A DNA stretch of 64,000 bases from Pseudomonadota bacterium (GTDB taxonomy: Bacteria > Pseudomonadota > Gammaproteobacteria > Steroidobacterales > Steroidobacteraceae), in assembly GCA_023391815.1 (NCBI GenBank), contig JAEWAF010000071.1:1-64000 (forward strand), written 5' to 3'. A program made the translations under genes and the position numbers. The notes beneath the pieces are model-generated. The model did no database searches and was not told the DNA's origin. It was given only the letters and a program-made list of their open reading frames with translations. Positions 8,727 to 21,887 of the stretch are shown piece after piece (the stretch's first letter is position 1; the number at the start of each line of letters is the position of its first letter).

Positions 8727-8746
8727 GTCGCCGACATTTCGGCGGC
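8727..8746. terminator. Stem-loop between convergent genes, possible bidirectional terminator
   Basis: An 8-bp stem (8727-8734 with 8739-8746, one G-T wobble) with a 4-base loop CATT lies in the 56-bp gap between the lipoprotein region and the 3' end of rhlE, where a terminator for both is expected. There is no T-tract on either side, so intrinsic termination is uncertain. Confidence 0.35.
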
Positions 8747-8774
8747 AACACCGTTTCCAATCGCCCCTTCCCTG

Positions 8775-10304
8775 TTAAGCCGTTCTGTTCCGATCTCCGC
8801 CGCGATGGCCACGCGACGAGTTGCGCTGCTGATTCGAGCGGCCTTGACCGTGACCGCCGCCCTGCCCTTGCCCGTGACCATGCGGCCGTTGCGGGCGCTG
8901 GCCATGCGCATGGCGCGGCTGATGTGCATTCTGGTGTGACTGCTGACCTTGCTGCTGACCGCCGCCACCGCCGCGACGTTTGCGACGACGACGGCCGCCT
9001 TCACCGGCAGGACGCGAACCGTCGGCGTGCTGTTGAGAGGGTCGGCCTTGCTGACCTTGGCTTTGCGGCCGAGGCTGTCCGTGAGGTCGCGTTTGACGCT
9101 CACCACGAGCCTGACGCGGTTGTGACATCTCCCGGTCGCGCGATTCCTCGCGATCGTCGCCGCCACGAACCGGCGGCGGTGCCGGCTTGAAGTGCGGCAG
9201 ATCGCCCTTCGGCACGGGCTTGCGCAGCAGCTTCTCGATGTCCTTCAGCAATCCCGACTCGTCGGACGAAACCAGCGACACCGCGAGGCCCGTCGCGCCG
9301 GCCCGGCCCGTGCGACCGATTCGGTGCACGTAGTCTTCGGGCACATTCGGCAGCTCGTAATTCACCACGTGCGGCAGCTCTTTGATATCGAGCCCGCGCG
9401 ATGCCACTTCGGTCGCGACCAGCGCACGAATGCGAAAATTCTTGAAGTCCGAGAGCGCGGCCGTGCGCGCGTTCTGGCTCTTATTGCCGTGAATCGCTGC
9501 CGCCTCGATGCCGTCTTGTTCCAATTGTTTGGCCAGCCGGTTCGCGCCATGTTTGGTCCGCGTGAACACCAGCACCTGCTGCCAATCGCCATCCTGAATC
9601 AGGTGCGACAACAACGCGCGCTTCTGATCCTTCGCGACGAAATATGCCCGCTGCTCGACCGTATCCACCGCGGCGTTACGCTTGGCGACCTCGATCTCCG
9701 CCGGGTTCTGCAACAGACCCTGGGCGAGTTTTCGAATGTCATCCGAGTACGTCGCCGAGAACAGCAGATTCTGCCGCTGCTTCGGCAGCAGTTTGATGAC
9801 CCGACGAATGTCGGCGATGAAGCCCATGTCGAGCATGCGATCCGCCTCATCGAGCACGAAAATCTCGACGCGCGACAGATCGACCGTCCGTTGTTGAGCG
9901 TGATCGAGCAAGCGGCCGGGCGTCGCGACCAGGATGTCGGTGCCACGGCGGAGATTGTCGATCTGCGGATTGATGCTGACCCCGCCGAAGATCACGAGGC
10001 TGCGATGGCGCAGGTACTTGCCATAGGCCTGGATGCTTTCATTGACCTGCGCCGCGAGCTCGCGCGTCGGCACGAGGATCAGCACACGAGGCGCTTTCGA
10101 CGAAGCACCGCCTTGCAACCGTTGCAGCAACGGCAGCGTGAAGCCGGCGGTCTTGCCGGTACCGGTCTGGGCACCCGCGAGCACGTCTCGACCGGCAAGA
10201 ATTTCAGGGATCACTCGCGCTTGCACGGGAGTGGGCGCGGTATAGCCACGATCGGCGAGCGCGCGCGTCAGTTCGGGGATGAGCCCGAGGGCAGCAAAAG
10301 GCAT
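8775..10304 (-). CDS. rhlE: DEAD-box ATP-dependent RNA helicase RhlE
   Basis: A 509-residue helicase. The Q motif region starts at residue 3 (FAALGLIPELTRAL). Motif I is AQTGTGKT, Ia PTRELA, II DEAD, III SAT, V VATEVASRGLDI and VI HRIGRTGRAG. The compact N-terminus and early core are typical of RhlE, which remodels RNA duplexes in ribosome maturation and RNA decay. Beyond about residue 385 the protein is a long disordered tail rich in Arg, Gly, Gln and His. It is separated from the upstream kinase gene by 337 bp, so it has its own promoter. Confidence 0.93.
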   Translation of the reverse strand: MPFAALGLIPELTRALADRGYTAPTPVQARVIPEILAGRDVLAGAQTGTGKTAGFTLPLLQRLQGGASSKAPRVLILVPTRELAAQVNESIQAYGKYLRHRSLVIFGGVSINPQIDNLRRGTDILVATPGRLLDHAQQRTVDLSRVEIFVLDEADRMLDMGFIADIRRVIKLLPKQRQNLLFSATYSDDIRKLAQGLLQNPAEIEVAKRNAAVDTVEQRAYFVAKDQKRALLSHLIQDGDWQQVLVFTRTKHGANRLAKQLEQDGIEAAAIHGNKSQNARTAALSDFKNFRIRALVATEVASRGLDIKELPHVVNYELPNVPEDYVHRIGRTGRAGATGLAVSLVSSDESGLLKDIEKLLRKPVPKGDLPHFKPAPPPVRGGDDREESRDREMSQPRQARGERQTRPHGQPRPQSQGQQGRPSQQHADGSRPAGEGGRRRRKRRGGGGGQQQGQQSHQNAHQPRHAHGQRPQRPHGHGQGQGGGHGQGRSNQQRNSSRGHRGGDRNRTA

Positions 10305-10641
10305 GGAAACAAATCCTCAACCAGCCTGCAGAAACTTACGTTTCGGATCCAGTGAGGCGGGAGACAAATCGAGGCGGGCCCAGGTGCCAACAGGCGGGGC
10401 CGACGAACCCGAGGGTGAAGCCGACCGGATGGCGGCTGGGATGGACGCGCACTGTACCTGTATCGGGCCGGTTTGACGAGCTTAATTCCGCACAGCGCAG
10501 GAGTGGGTCACAAAGTCGGGCCCGCCAGGCCGATTTCAAGGGCACCACGGCCCCTCCGCGACGATCGCCGAATCCCGGGGGAAGCACGACGTCGCGCAAG
10601 CTGCATTGTCGATGGCAGGAGGAGATGAACCGTCGACGTAA
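10305..10641. other. Intergenic region upstream of rhlE
   Basis: A 337-bp stretch between the end of the 697-residue kinase gene and rhlE, both on the minus strand. It should contain the kinase terminator and the rhlE promoter and leader. Within it a short hairpin (GAAAC-TTAC-GTTTC, 10331-10344) lies about 27 bp before the rhlE start codon, in the likely 5' leader. No coding frame or RNA gene stands out. Confidence 0.4.
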
Positions 10642-12716
10642 TTACGCTCGCGCGCGGACGGGCAGCAGGCCGCGAAGTTTGCTTCGCAGGTCAGCTTCTC
10701 GATATGGCTTGGCCAACATATCGGCCCCCTTCTCCGGCGCCGCGTAGGATGCCGAATAGCCGGTTGCGTACAACACCGGCAACTCCGGGCGACGCTCCCG
10801 AGCGAGGCGGCCGAGCTCGAAGCCGTTCATGCCGCCGGGCATGACGATGTCGGTGAACAACAGATCGATGTCCGACTCGCGATCGACGATGTCGAGCGCG
10901 CGGGCGCCGTTGTCCGCTTCGATGACGTTGAACTGGAGCTCCTTCAGCATCGCCGCCGTGACAGCGCGAACGCCGGCGTCGTCCTCGACGAGCAGAATGG
11001 TTCGATCCTGCCCCGACAAAGACAGGTCCTCGCCAGCGATCTCACTTGCGCTCGGAGCTGCATCCGTGCGCGGCAGATAGATTTTCACGCTGGTCCCACG
11101 ACCCGGCGCGCTGATGATCTTCACATGGCCGCCCGATTGTTTGACGAATCCATACACCATGCTCAACCCCAAGCCCGTGCCGGCGCCCATCCGCTTGGTG
11201 GTAAAGAACGGCTCGAGCGCGTGTTCCAGCACATCGGGCGTCATGCCCGCGCCCGTGTCGGTCACGGACAGCAGCACGAATTCGCCATCCGGTCGATCGG
11301 CATCGCGGTCGTCGGGCCCCACGTTGCGCGTTTCGATGGTCAGCGTGCCGCCGTCGGGCATGGCATCGCGCGCATTCACGGCGAGATTGATGAGCGATGA
11401 CTCCACCTGCGCCGGATCGGCGAGCACGTTCCACAAATCGTCCTGAACGAGAACGTTGATCTGAACGCGCTCGCCCAGCGTTCGCCCCAACAGCTTGGTG
11501 ATATTGCGACTGACCGCACCCAGGTGCACGGCGCTGGGCTGCAACGGCTGACGACGAGCGAACGCCAGCATCCGACGCGTCAGTTCAGCGCAGCTCAACG
11601 CGCCAGTCAGCGCCATCTGCGCGCGATCGAAGTTGCGGCCGGTGCCCTTCAACGCCCGGGCCAGCGAATCGAGATTGCCGATCACTACCGTCAGCATGTT
11701 GTTGAAGTCGTGCGCGATGCCGCCCGTGAGCTGGCCCACCGCTTCCATCTTCTGCGACTGGATGAGCTGTTGCTCGACGCTGCGACGGTCGGTGATGTCC
11801 AGGCAGCTGCCGAATATCTCGAACGGCCGGCCCTCCTGCCGAATCAGGACCGCGCGATCCAGGAACCAGCGATGCGAACCGTCGGCGCAGACCCAGCGAT
11901 ATTCGGTCGACATGCCGCCGAGCGTCGGGATCAACTCGACTTCGCTCAGCACGCGTTCGCGGTCCTCCGGATGAATGTTGTCGACCCACAGCTGCGGGTA
12001 ATCGACGAACAGGTTCGGCGTGAAGCCGATCGAATCGGCGAGCACATCGCTGATGAAACGCGGACCGGCGAATTTCGAATCGATCGCCGCGCTGTACAGC
12101 GCGATGGGCAGCGAGCGCACGATGGCGGCCTGGCGCTCTTCGACCTGGCGCAACTGCCGCTCGGCTTCGAGCTTCTCCTGGCGAATGCGCAGATTTTCTT
12201 CCTGCAGGAAACGTTCGAGCGCGGCCTTGCGCTCCACCTCGACGTTCTTGCGATAGAGATCGACCAGCACCGCGACCTTGGAGCGCAGGATCACGGGGTC
12301 GACCGGCTTGAACACATAGTCGACAGCGCCCATCGCATACGCGCGGGCGATGTGCTCGTCGTCGCGATCGATGGCGCTGACGAAGATAATGGGAATATGG
12401 CGCGATCGTTCGCGGCGGCGGATCAACTCGGCGGTGGTGTAACCGTCGAGGCCGGGCATGTTGGCATCGAGCAGGATGACGGCACACTCCTCGCGCAACA
12501 GGAAACGTAGCGCGTCCTCGCCGGACGCTGCCTCGACGACAGTCTCTTCCAATTCGGCCAGGACCTGAGCCAGCGCGAAGCGGTTGTTGGGCTCGTCATC
12601 GACGATCAGGATGGTCGCGCGCGTCTGCAGCGCCGGCAAAGTGCCAGTAGCCTCCACCGCCAGCACCTGTTCGTCGGTGCCGGCGCTGCGCGGGCCGAGG
12701 GCCTGCATGCCTTTGT

Positions 12717-12735
<19 letters not shown>
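10642..12735 (-). CDS. Hybrid histidine kinase: REC-PAS-HisKA-HATPase-REC
   Basis: A 697-residue soluble protein. The N-terminal receiver (about 40-155) has ILIVDDEPNN and phospho-acceptor LLDANMPG. A coiled linker follows, then a PAS domain (about 205-330). The dimerisation/phosphotransfer helix has its histidine near residue 340 (GGIAHDFNNML), then a GHKL ATPase domain (NLAVNARDAMP, DTGAGM, GTGLGLSM). The C-terminal receiver has its aspartate in FTDIVMPG near residue 628. The H-box with HDFNN places it in the HWE/HisKA-4-like group of blue-light/PAS hybrid kinases. No membrane segment is present, so it senses an internal cue. The GTG at 12735 overlaps the upstream kinase gene by 19 bp; ATG at 12708 is an alternative start. 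Confidence 0.88.
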
Positions 12736-17138
<4,403 letters not shown>

Positions 17139-17180
17139 TAGCTCACCCGTCGACAGTCCAGGTGCGGGAAGGAGCTTTCT

Positions 17181-17606
17181 TCAAACCTGTAACGGCAGCT
17201 GTGCCACTGCCGCGATCAATGCTCGCTCCACATCCGCTTCGGTATAAGGCTTCGCAAGGAAGCCGAGAGGTTGGGCATCCTTGATCCGTTCGCCTAGTGA
17301 GGCCAACGGGGCACCGGTCATCAGTAGCGCGGGAATCCCATGCCGGGCGCGCAGGGCGACGGCGGCATCGATGCCGTCCCCACCGTCGCCGGCCAGGCCG
17401 ACATCCACGATGGCCAGGTCCGTTGGCGTACCCGCGGCAAACGCCAGGGCGGTTCTCAAGGAAGGGGCGATACCGCTGACCTCATGGCCCAGGTCCCGCA
17501 ACACTCCTTGCAGGAACAGGCTGACCAGCGATTCGTCCTCGACTATCAATACGCGCAGCGCGCGCGTGGTAGCGGTCGTTGCGGAAGGATCGGAATTCAT
17601 TTGCAT
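17181..17606 (-). CDS. Single-domain response regulator (CheY-like receiver)
   Basis: A 141-residue stand-alone receiver. It has RVLIVEDESLV with the acidic pocket, the phospho-acceptor aspartate in AIVDVGLAGDGGDG, the conserved threonine region LLMTGAP, and KPYTEADVERAL with the conserved lysine. There is no output domain, so it probably acts as a phosphate shuttle or by protein contact. It lies 42 bp upstream of the multi-HAMP kinase on the same strand, making it the obvious partner. Two in-frame ATGs (17606 and 17600) are possible; neither has a strong Shine-Dalgarno. Confidence 0.83.
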   Translation of the reverse strand: MQMNSDPSATTATTRALRVLIVEDESLVSLFLQGVLRDLGHEVSGIAPSLRTALAFAAGTPTDLAIVDVGLAGDGGDGIDAAVALRARHGIPALLMTGAPLASLGERIKDAQPLGFLAKPYTEADVERALIAAVAQLPLQV

Positions 17607-17965
17607 GCGATGAGCACGTCCACCGCGTCGCTACTCCCGGAAATCTATTGCGCCAAAACAGGATACGCGTCCCCTGGCCTCGATTCGGCCGGGGAGCCCG
17701 CCCCTGACTGACCCGAACTCGCGGCACCTGGAGAATATGTCGTTGTTTCGAGCCCGATCGCGGCGCAGATCCCCAAATGCGCCAGTCGTGTAGAAAGTTC
17801 CGCGCGTCCCCATCTCTGCCCTTGAAAAACGCACCGGGCGTGCGTTATGACGTACTTTTCCCAAGATTTACCCGATGTTATAGGCCCCTCGTCGAGGAGT
17901 GCAGTACACTGCGCCGCGCACGCTCAAGGTCGCCATGGCAGCAACCCGGCAACAATCAACAACCC
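17607..17965. promoter_or_regulatory. Divergent regulatory region between two receiver genes
   Basis: A 359-bp gap separating divergently transcribed receiver genes, so it must carry the promoters of both units, including the kinase operon. On the plus strand a weak sigma70-like pair is visible: TTGAAA at 17822-17827 and TATGAC at 17846-17851, 18 bp apart. I see no credible coding frame and no clear operator. Confidence 0.35.
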
Positions 17966-18367
17966 ATGACAGATCAGCACTCGGGAACGGCTCGGATACT
18001 CATCGTCGAAGACGAAATGCTCGTCCGCATGTTCGCCGTCGACGCGCTGGAGGATGCCGGCTTCCAGGTGTCTCAGGCGGGGGACGCCGCGGAAGCGACT
18101 TCTGCCCTGGCCGACTCACCCGACCTCTCGGCGGTCATCGTCGATATGGGGCTGCCCGACCGGCCGGGCGACCAGCTCGCTGCCGAGATGCGCGCTAAAT
18201 TACAGAATCTGCCCATCCTCATCGCCAGCGGCCGCAGTGAGCGCGAGCTCAAGGATAAATTCGCCGCGGACAAGCGGATTGGCGTACTAGTCAAGCCGTA
18301 CACGGCCTCCATGCTGGTCGGCGCGCTCGCCTCGCTAGGCGTGGCCGCGCCGTCTCCTCAGGACTAA
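17966..18367 (+). CDS. Single-domain response regulator (CheY-like receiver)
   Basis: A 133-residue receiver from the ATG at 17966. The frame is open further upstream but that part has no receiver homology or start signal. Visible features are ILIVEDEMLVRMF, phospho-acceptor aspartate in VIVDMGLPDRPGD, ILIASGRSE and the lysine in VKPYTASML. It has no output domain. It is divergent from the other receiver and kinase genes and could be a second phosphate sink for the same relay. Confidence 0.83.
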   Translation: MTDQHSGTARILIVEDEMLVRMFAVDALEDAGFQVSQAGDAAEATSALADSPDLSAVIVDMGLPDRPGDQLAAEMRAKLQNLPILIASGRSERELKDKFAADKRIGVLVKPYTASMLVGALASLGVAAPSPQD

Positions 18368-18375
18368 ACCTACCC

Positions 18376-18558
18376 TCAGTGGCTCCGGCTCCACTCGTCG
18401 GGCCGATTCTGTTCTTTGACCCGTTGCGGATCGGCCGCCTCGCCCTTGCGATAGCCCCGGTCGAACTTGCGTTTGCGGAACACGAAGATCGTGAGCGCGA
18501 CCGCCAGTGCAATGAGCACGATGATCGCGGCCAAATGCTGTTGGAAAAACTCCTGCAT
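18376..18558 (-). CDS. Small single-pass membrane protein, hypothetical
   Basis: A 60-residue product from the ATG at 18558, preferred over the GTG at 18567 because GAGG lies 8 bases upstream. One hydrophobic helix covers about residues 8-29 (HLAAIIVLIALAVALTIFVF), followed by a strongly basic then mixed-charge tail (RKRKFDRGYRKGE). This gives an N-out/C-in or tail-in orientation by the positive-inside rule. No family is recognised. Confidence 0.55.
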   Translation of the reverse strand: MQEFFQQHLAAIIVLIALAVALTIFVFRKRKFDRGYRKGEAADPQRVKEQNRPDEWSRSH

Positions 18559-18706
18559 GACGCCCACCTCTCATCGGCGACAACTTCTCGATTGCTAACG
18601 GCCGAATGCCCGCCGATGTTTCCCGGGGCTTCCGCGAAAATCGTCGGCGGTTTAGGCGTACTCTGGAAAAATAATCCCTTGGTGATCCCGCGCCATGCAT
18701 GTTTGA

Positions 18707-19252
18707 ATGACGCGTTCTTACGAGCTCACTCGAGACACCCGCATGGACACGCCGGAAGAAGCCATCACGGAGCTGCGACAGGCCGCCGCCGAGAATCCTC
18801 GCAGTGGCGAGATCCGTTATCTGCTCGGAGTCGCGCTCGCCGAGCATCGGCGTTACCAGGAAGCCGTGCTGGAGCTGTCCGCCGCGCTGGCGCTCAATCC
18901 GTTGTTGCATACGGCACGCCTGCAACTCGGGCTTCTGCACCTGACGCTGGCGCAGACTCAACATGCAGCGTCGGTACTCGCGCCACTGGAGGATCTCGAG
19001 GACACCGCCGCCCTCAAACATTTCAAGCGCGGTCTGGAAGCGCTCGTCGCCGATGACTTCGACATGGCCCTGTCCAACCTGCACCGTGGCATTCAACTGA
19101 ATACCGACAACGCACCGTTGAATGGCAACATGCAATTGATCGCGGACCGCATCGCCGCCGCGATGGAGTCGGCTGGCACTGCCGAGAAACCCGAGGTCGA
19201 GGGCAACGGCGTGCACACCGACTTCTCTCTTTATGGACTGACTCGACACTGA
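18707..19252 (+). CDS. Tetratricopeptide-repeat protein
   Basis: A 181-residue helical protein. TPR-like units are visible at about residues 17-80 (AITELRQAAAENPRSGEIRY, then LLGVALAEHRRYQEAVLELS and AALALNPLLHTARLQLGLLH), followed by a less regular pair near 105-140. There is no signal peptide, so it is probably a cytoplasmic scaffold. It lies at the end of the flagellar array, converging with fliA through the next small gene, which hints at a flagellum-related or regulatory role, but this is only positional. The start may instead be the ATG 12 codons downstream (18743); neither has a strong Shine-Dalgarno. Confidence 0.7.
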   Translation: MTRSYELTRDTRMDTPEEAITELRQAAAENPRSGEIRYLLGVALAEHRRYQEAVLELSAALALNPLLHTARLQLGLLHLTLAQTQHAASVLAPLEDLEDTAALKHFKRGLEALVADDFDMALSNLHRGIQLNTDNAPLNGNMQLIADRIAAAMESAGTAEKPEVEGNGVHTDFSLYGLTRH

Positions 19253-19262
19253 GCCGTCGATC

Positions 19263-19634
19263 GTGGATCCGCTGCGACCGTTCCTGTCGCTGGTTCGCTC
19301 TCTCACCACCAGCAATACGACCAGCAAGGCCGCCACGGCGAGACAGGCCACGCCTGCAGCGTCTGGGAGCGGTCCCGCAACGCGCGTCGCGGCGAGCCGC
19401 TCGATCGAACAACGGCTGCAATCGCAACTTTCCGCCCTCGTCCGTCCCTGGAATTCGCAGCGTGCGCGCGAAATCTTCGTCGGCCAGGTGCTATTGCACG
19501 AGCTCGGCGAACAACTGGCCGCCGATCCGGCGTTCGGCGACTTGATTCAGAGGGTCAGCAATCAGCTCGGTGAGGACCCGCGACTGAGTGCACGTCTCGA
19601 CGATTTGCTGAGGCAGATCGCCGCCGCGTGTTGA
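19263..19634 (+). CDS. Hypothetical protein (123 aa) adjacent to fliA
   Basis: Starts with GTG at 19263, 10 bp after the TPR gene, so the two are probably co-transcribed. The first 50 residues are Ala/Ser/Thr-rich and probably disordered; the rest is helical and leucine-rich (REIFVGQVLLHELGEQLAAD). No family recognised. Its 3' end stops 5 bp from the fliA stop codon, leaving no separate terminator. It could be a small adaptor or chaperone, which is speculation. Confidence 0.55.
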   Translation: MDPLRPFLSLVRSLTTSNTTSKAATARQATPAASGSGPATRVAASRSIEQRLQSQLSALVRPWNSQRAREIFVGQVLLHELGEQLAADPAFGDLIQRVSNQLGEDPRLSARLDDLLRQIAAAC

Positions 19635-19639
19635 TTGCA

Positions 19640-20386
19640 TTACAGCTTCGCATCCAGCTGCTCCCCGAGCAGACTGCGCAATCGCGCCAACGCCTGAGCG
19701 TGCAGCTGTGAGACCCGTCCCTTCGTGATGCCAAGATCCACCGCGATCGATTGCAATTCCCTCAACTCAAAGTAATGAGAGCGAACGATCTGCTGTTCGC
19801 GCTCGGGCAACTTCGGTAGCAGACGCCGTACCTCACGACTCAACTGCTGCAGCTCGGCGACTGCGTATGGATTGGCATGCTGCCGCTCGTCTGGGATTTC
19901 CTGAGCGGCCTCCTCGAGCATCAGACCCAGCGCCAATCCCACAGTGACCTGGATCAGATCCTGCAGCGACGCTCGTTCGGGTCGGGACTGCTTGTCTCCC
20001 AGCAACGAGTCGGTGCGCTCACGCATGCGGGTACGCCAATAACCGCGTTGTGCCAGCTGTTCCGTCTCACGCTCCAGGCCGTTCAGAACGGCGCCACGAA
20101 TGCGCGCCGTCGCGTAGGCTTCAAACGGAATTCGACGACGCACGTCGTATCGATCGATCGCCTCGATCAACCCGACTCGGGCGTACTGCAGACAATCGTC
20201 GAAGCTGGTCGCGGCATTGGTGCGAAGGCTGAACACCTTCGCCGCGATCTTCCTGGCGACCGGCATGTAGTGCTCGATCAATTGTCCGCGAGTCAGCGGG
20301 TCGCGCGAGAGCGCAAAGGCTTCCCACAGATGCTGCTCTTTCGGAACATTCTCGGCGGGCTCTGCCATGGCGGCCGGATCGGTCAA
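19640..20386 (-). CDS. fliA: FliA/WhiG-type sigma factor (sigma28)
   Basis: A 248-residue sigma factor with region 2 (YMPVARKIAAKV, FDDCLQYARVGLIEAIDRYD, FEAYATARIRGAVLNGL) and region 4 (LPEREQQIVRSHYF, LGITKGRVSQLHAQALARL) and a reduced region 3. This is the class 3/late flagellar sigma factor that in other bacteria transcribes filament and motor genes. Here it is the last gene of the flagellar array, 12 bp after fliP. No anti-sigma factor FlgM is visible in the window, so its control is not evident. Confidence 0.9.
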   Translation of the reverse strand: MTDPAAMAEPAENVPKEQHLWEAFALSRDPLTRGQLIEHYMPVARKIAAKVFSLRTNAATSFDDCLQYARVGLIEAIDRYDVRRRIPFEAYATARIRGAVLNGLERETEQLAQRGYWRTRMRERTDSLLGDKQSRPERASLQDLIQVTVGLALGLMLEEAAQEIPDERQHANPYAVAELQQLSREVRRLLPKLPEREQQIVRSHYFELRELQSIAVDLGITKGRVSQLHAQALARLRSLLGEQLDAKL

Positions 20387-20398
20387 CCCGCACGGCGG

Positions 20399-21157
20399 TC
20401 AATGAAAGCTGCCCAACAGCGCGCGCACCACCAGACCCCAGCCGTCGATGAGCACGAACATCAGCACCTTCAGGGGCAGGGAGATGATGGTCGGCGGCAC
20501 CATCAGCATGCCCATGGACATCAGCACGCTCGCGACCACCAGGTCGAGGAGCAGGAACGGCAGAAAGATCACGAAGCCGATCTGAAACGCGGTCTTGAGC
20601 TCGCTCAACATGAAGGCCGGCACCAGGTGAATGGTCTGCACCGAATCGATGGATTCCGGCTGCGGCGCCCGCGCGATTTCCAGCATCAACGCCAGGTCTT
20701 TCTCACGCGTCTGCTTCGCCATGAACTCGCGCAGCGGCTCGACCGCGTTGGACACCGCGGTACCCAGCTCCACGTTCTCTTTCATCAACGGTTGAATGCT
20801 GGTTGCGTTGATGCGCTCGATGGCCGGCGCCATCGTGAACAACGTGAGAAACAGCGCCAGGCTCAGCAGCACGATGTTGGGTGGCGTGTCTTGCATGCCG
20901 AACGCATGCCTCAGCATCGACAACACGATGATGGTGCGTGTGAAAGAAGTCATCGCAATCACTGCGGCTGGCAGTATCGACAACGCGGTGAGCAACAGAA
21001 TGATGCGCAGAGGCTGCGCGAGCGATGCGCCGTCCGCGCCGCTCAACTCGATCGAGAATCCGCCCGGGGAAGCGGCGAAAGTCATCATCGGTGCTAGCGC
21101 GAGCGCGCAACTCAGCACCGCACGCCCGCAAAGGCGCGCGCTTCGCGAACACTGCAT
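20399..21157 (-). CDS. fliP: Flagellar type III export gate protein FliP
   Basis: A 252-residue protein from the ATG at 21157, selected by an AAGGA Shine-Dalgarno 8 bases upstream that sits inside the end of fliO. A signal peptide is present, as is normal for FliP. The conserved family segments are ALSILPAAVIAMTSFTR, LRHAFGMQDTPPN, LVPAFMLSELKTAFQIGFV and VVASVLMSMGMLMVPP. FliP forms the five-subunit core of the export gate with FliQ and FliR. Unusually its partner fliQ is not next door but at the other end of the array, about 18 kb away. Confidence 0.95.
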   Translation of the reverse strand: MQCSRSARLCGRAVLSCALALAPMMTFAASPGGFSIELSGADGASLAQPLRIILLLTALSILPAAVIAMTSFTRTIIVLSMLRHAFGMQDTPPNIVLLSLALFLTLFTMAPAIERINATSIQPLMKENVELGTAVSNAVEPLREFMAKQTREKDLALMLEIARAPQPESIDSVQTIHLVPAFMLSELKTAFQIGFVIFLPFLLLDLVVASVLMSMGMLMVPPTIISLPLKVLMFVLIDGWGLVVRALLGSFH

Positions 21158-21158
21158 C

Positions 21159-21575
21159 CTAGTCATCCTTCTTTGCCTCGCTCGAGGGCGCCAACCGCAG
21201 CATCGACACTCCGCTCCGGCCTTCGGCAATCAAGATCCGTTCGCCGTCCACTTCGACCAGATGTACCCGCAATCCTCCGGTCAACGCCGTGCGCTCGACG
21301 ATTCGCAACGGCCCGCGCTGTGCCAGGGTATTGGCAAACTTCGGTGAGTACCGGCGCACGGCATAGGCAGCACCCACAGCGATAGCCGCCATGAGCAGGA
21401 AAACCAACACGACTCGCACGATGCTGGGCGCGGTCACGATGTCGCTACCCTGTGTGAGTCGCTCATTGGTCTGCTGAGCCAGCGCGGAAGAAACAACGAT
21501 CAGGTTGAGCGAGCAGGCACGGACTGCACGCTCCAGCCAGCGCTGCCATTGCACGAGCCGCCGCATCTCGCTCAC
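21159..21575 (-). CDS. fliO: Flagellar biosynthetic protein FliO
   Basis: A 138-residue protein with an N-terminal hydrophobic/signal-like segment, a second membrane helix at about residues 50-70 (SIVRVVLVFLLMAAIAVGAA) and a C-terminal cytoplasmic part with the FliO-like segment GPLRIVERTAL...HLVEVDGERILIAE. FliO helps assemble the FliP ring. The GTG start at 21575 overlaps the fliN stop by 4 bases (GTGA), so translation is coupled. It lies directly before fliP, the expected order. Confidence 0.85.
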   Translation of the reverse strand: MSEMRRLVQWQRWLERAVRACSLNLIVVSSALAQQTNERLTQGSDIVTAPSIVRVVLVFLLMAAIAVGAAYAVRRYSPKFANTLAQRGPLRIVERTALTGGLRVHLVEVDGERILIAEGRSGVSMLRLAPSSEAKKDD

Positions 21576-21877
21576 TCGCGCGAGATATCCGTCACGCGCA
21601 CGCCGAAGTTATCGCCGACAGCCACCAACGTGCCACGGGCAATCACCTTGTCGTTCAAGCGAATATCCACCGGCGCCTCGACATTTTTATCCAGCGTCAC
21701 CACATCGCTGGGCGACAGTGAGAACAATTTGGAGATCGGCAACTCCGCCGTGCCGAGCGCGACCGTCAGCTTGACCTTGACGTGTCCGATCAGGTCGAGT
21801 CGCTCTCCGAGCACCGGCGTGCGATCGTTGCCACCCATCAGTTCCGCGAATTCGATGTTCGTTACCACGTTCGACAT
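21572..21877 (-). CDS. fliN: Flagellar motor switch protein FliN
   Basis: A 101-residue protein from the ATG at 21877 (AAGGA Shine-Dalgarno; the upstream extension is not coding). It is essentially one SpoA domain: HVKVKLTVALGTAELPI, LSPSDVVTLDKNVEAPVDI, VARGTLVAVGDNFGVRVTDI. FliN forms the lower C-ring with FliM and docks FliH. It follows the shortened fliM-like gene by 10 bp. Confidence 0.93.
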   Translation of the reverse strand: MSNVVTNIEFAELMGGNDRTPVLGERLDLIGHVKVKLTVALGTAELPISKLFSLSPSDVVTLDKNVEAPVDIRLNDKVIARGTLVAVGDNFGVRVTDISRE

Positions 21878-21887
21878 TTGAGTTCCT

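Noticed and set aside
17631..17864. 77-codon minus-strand frame in the divergent receiver region
   Set aside because: Arg-rich translation without motif or start signal; more probably regulatory DNA.
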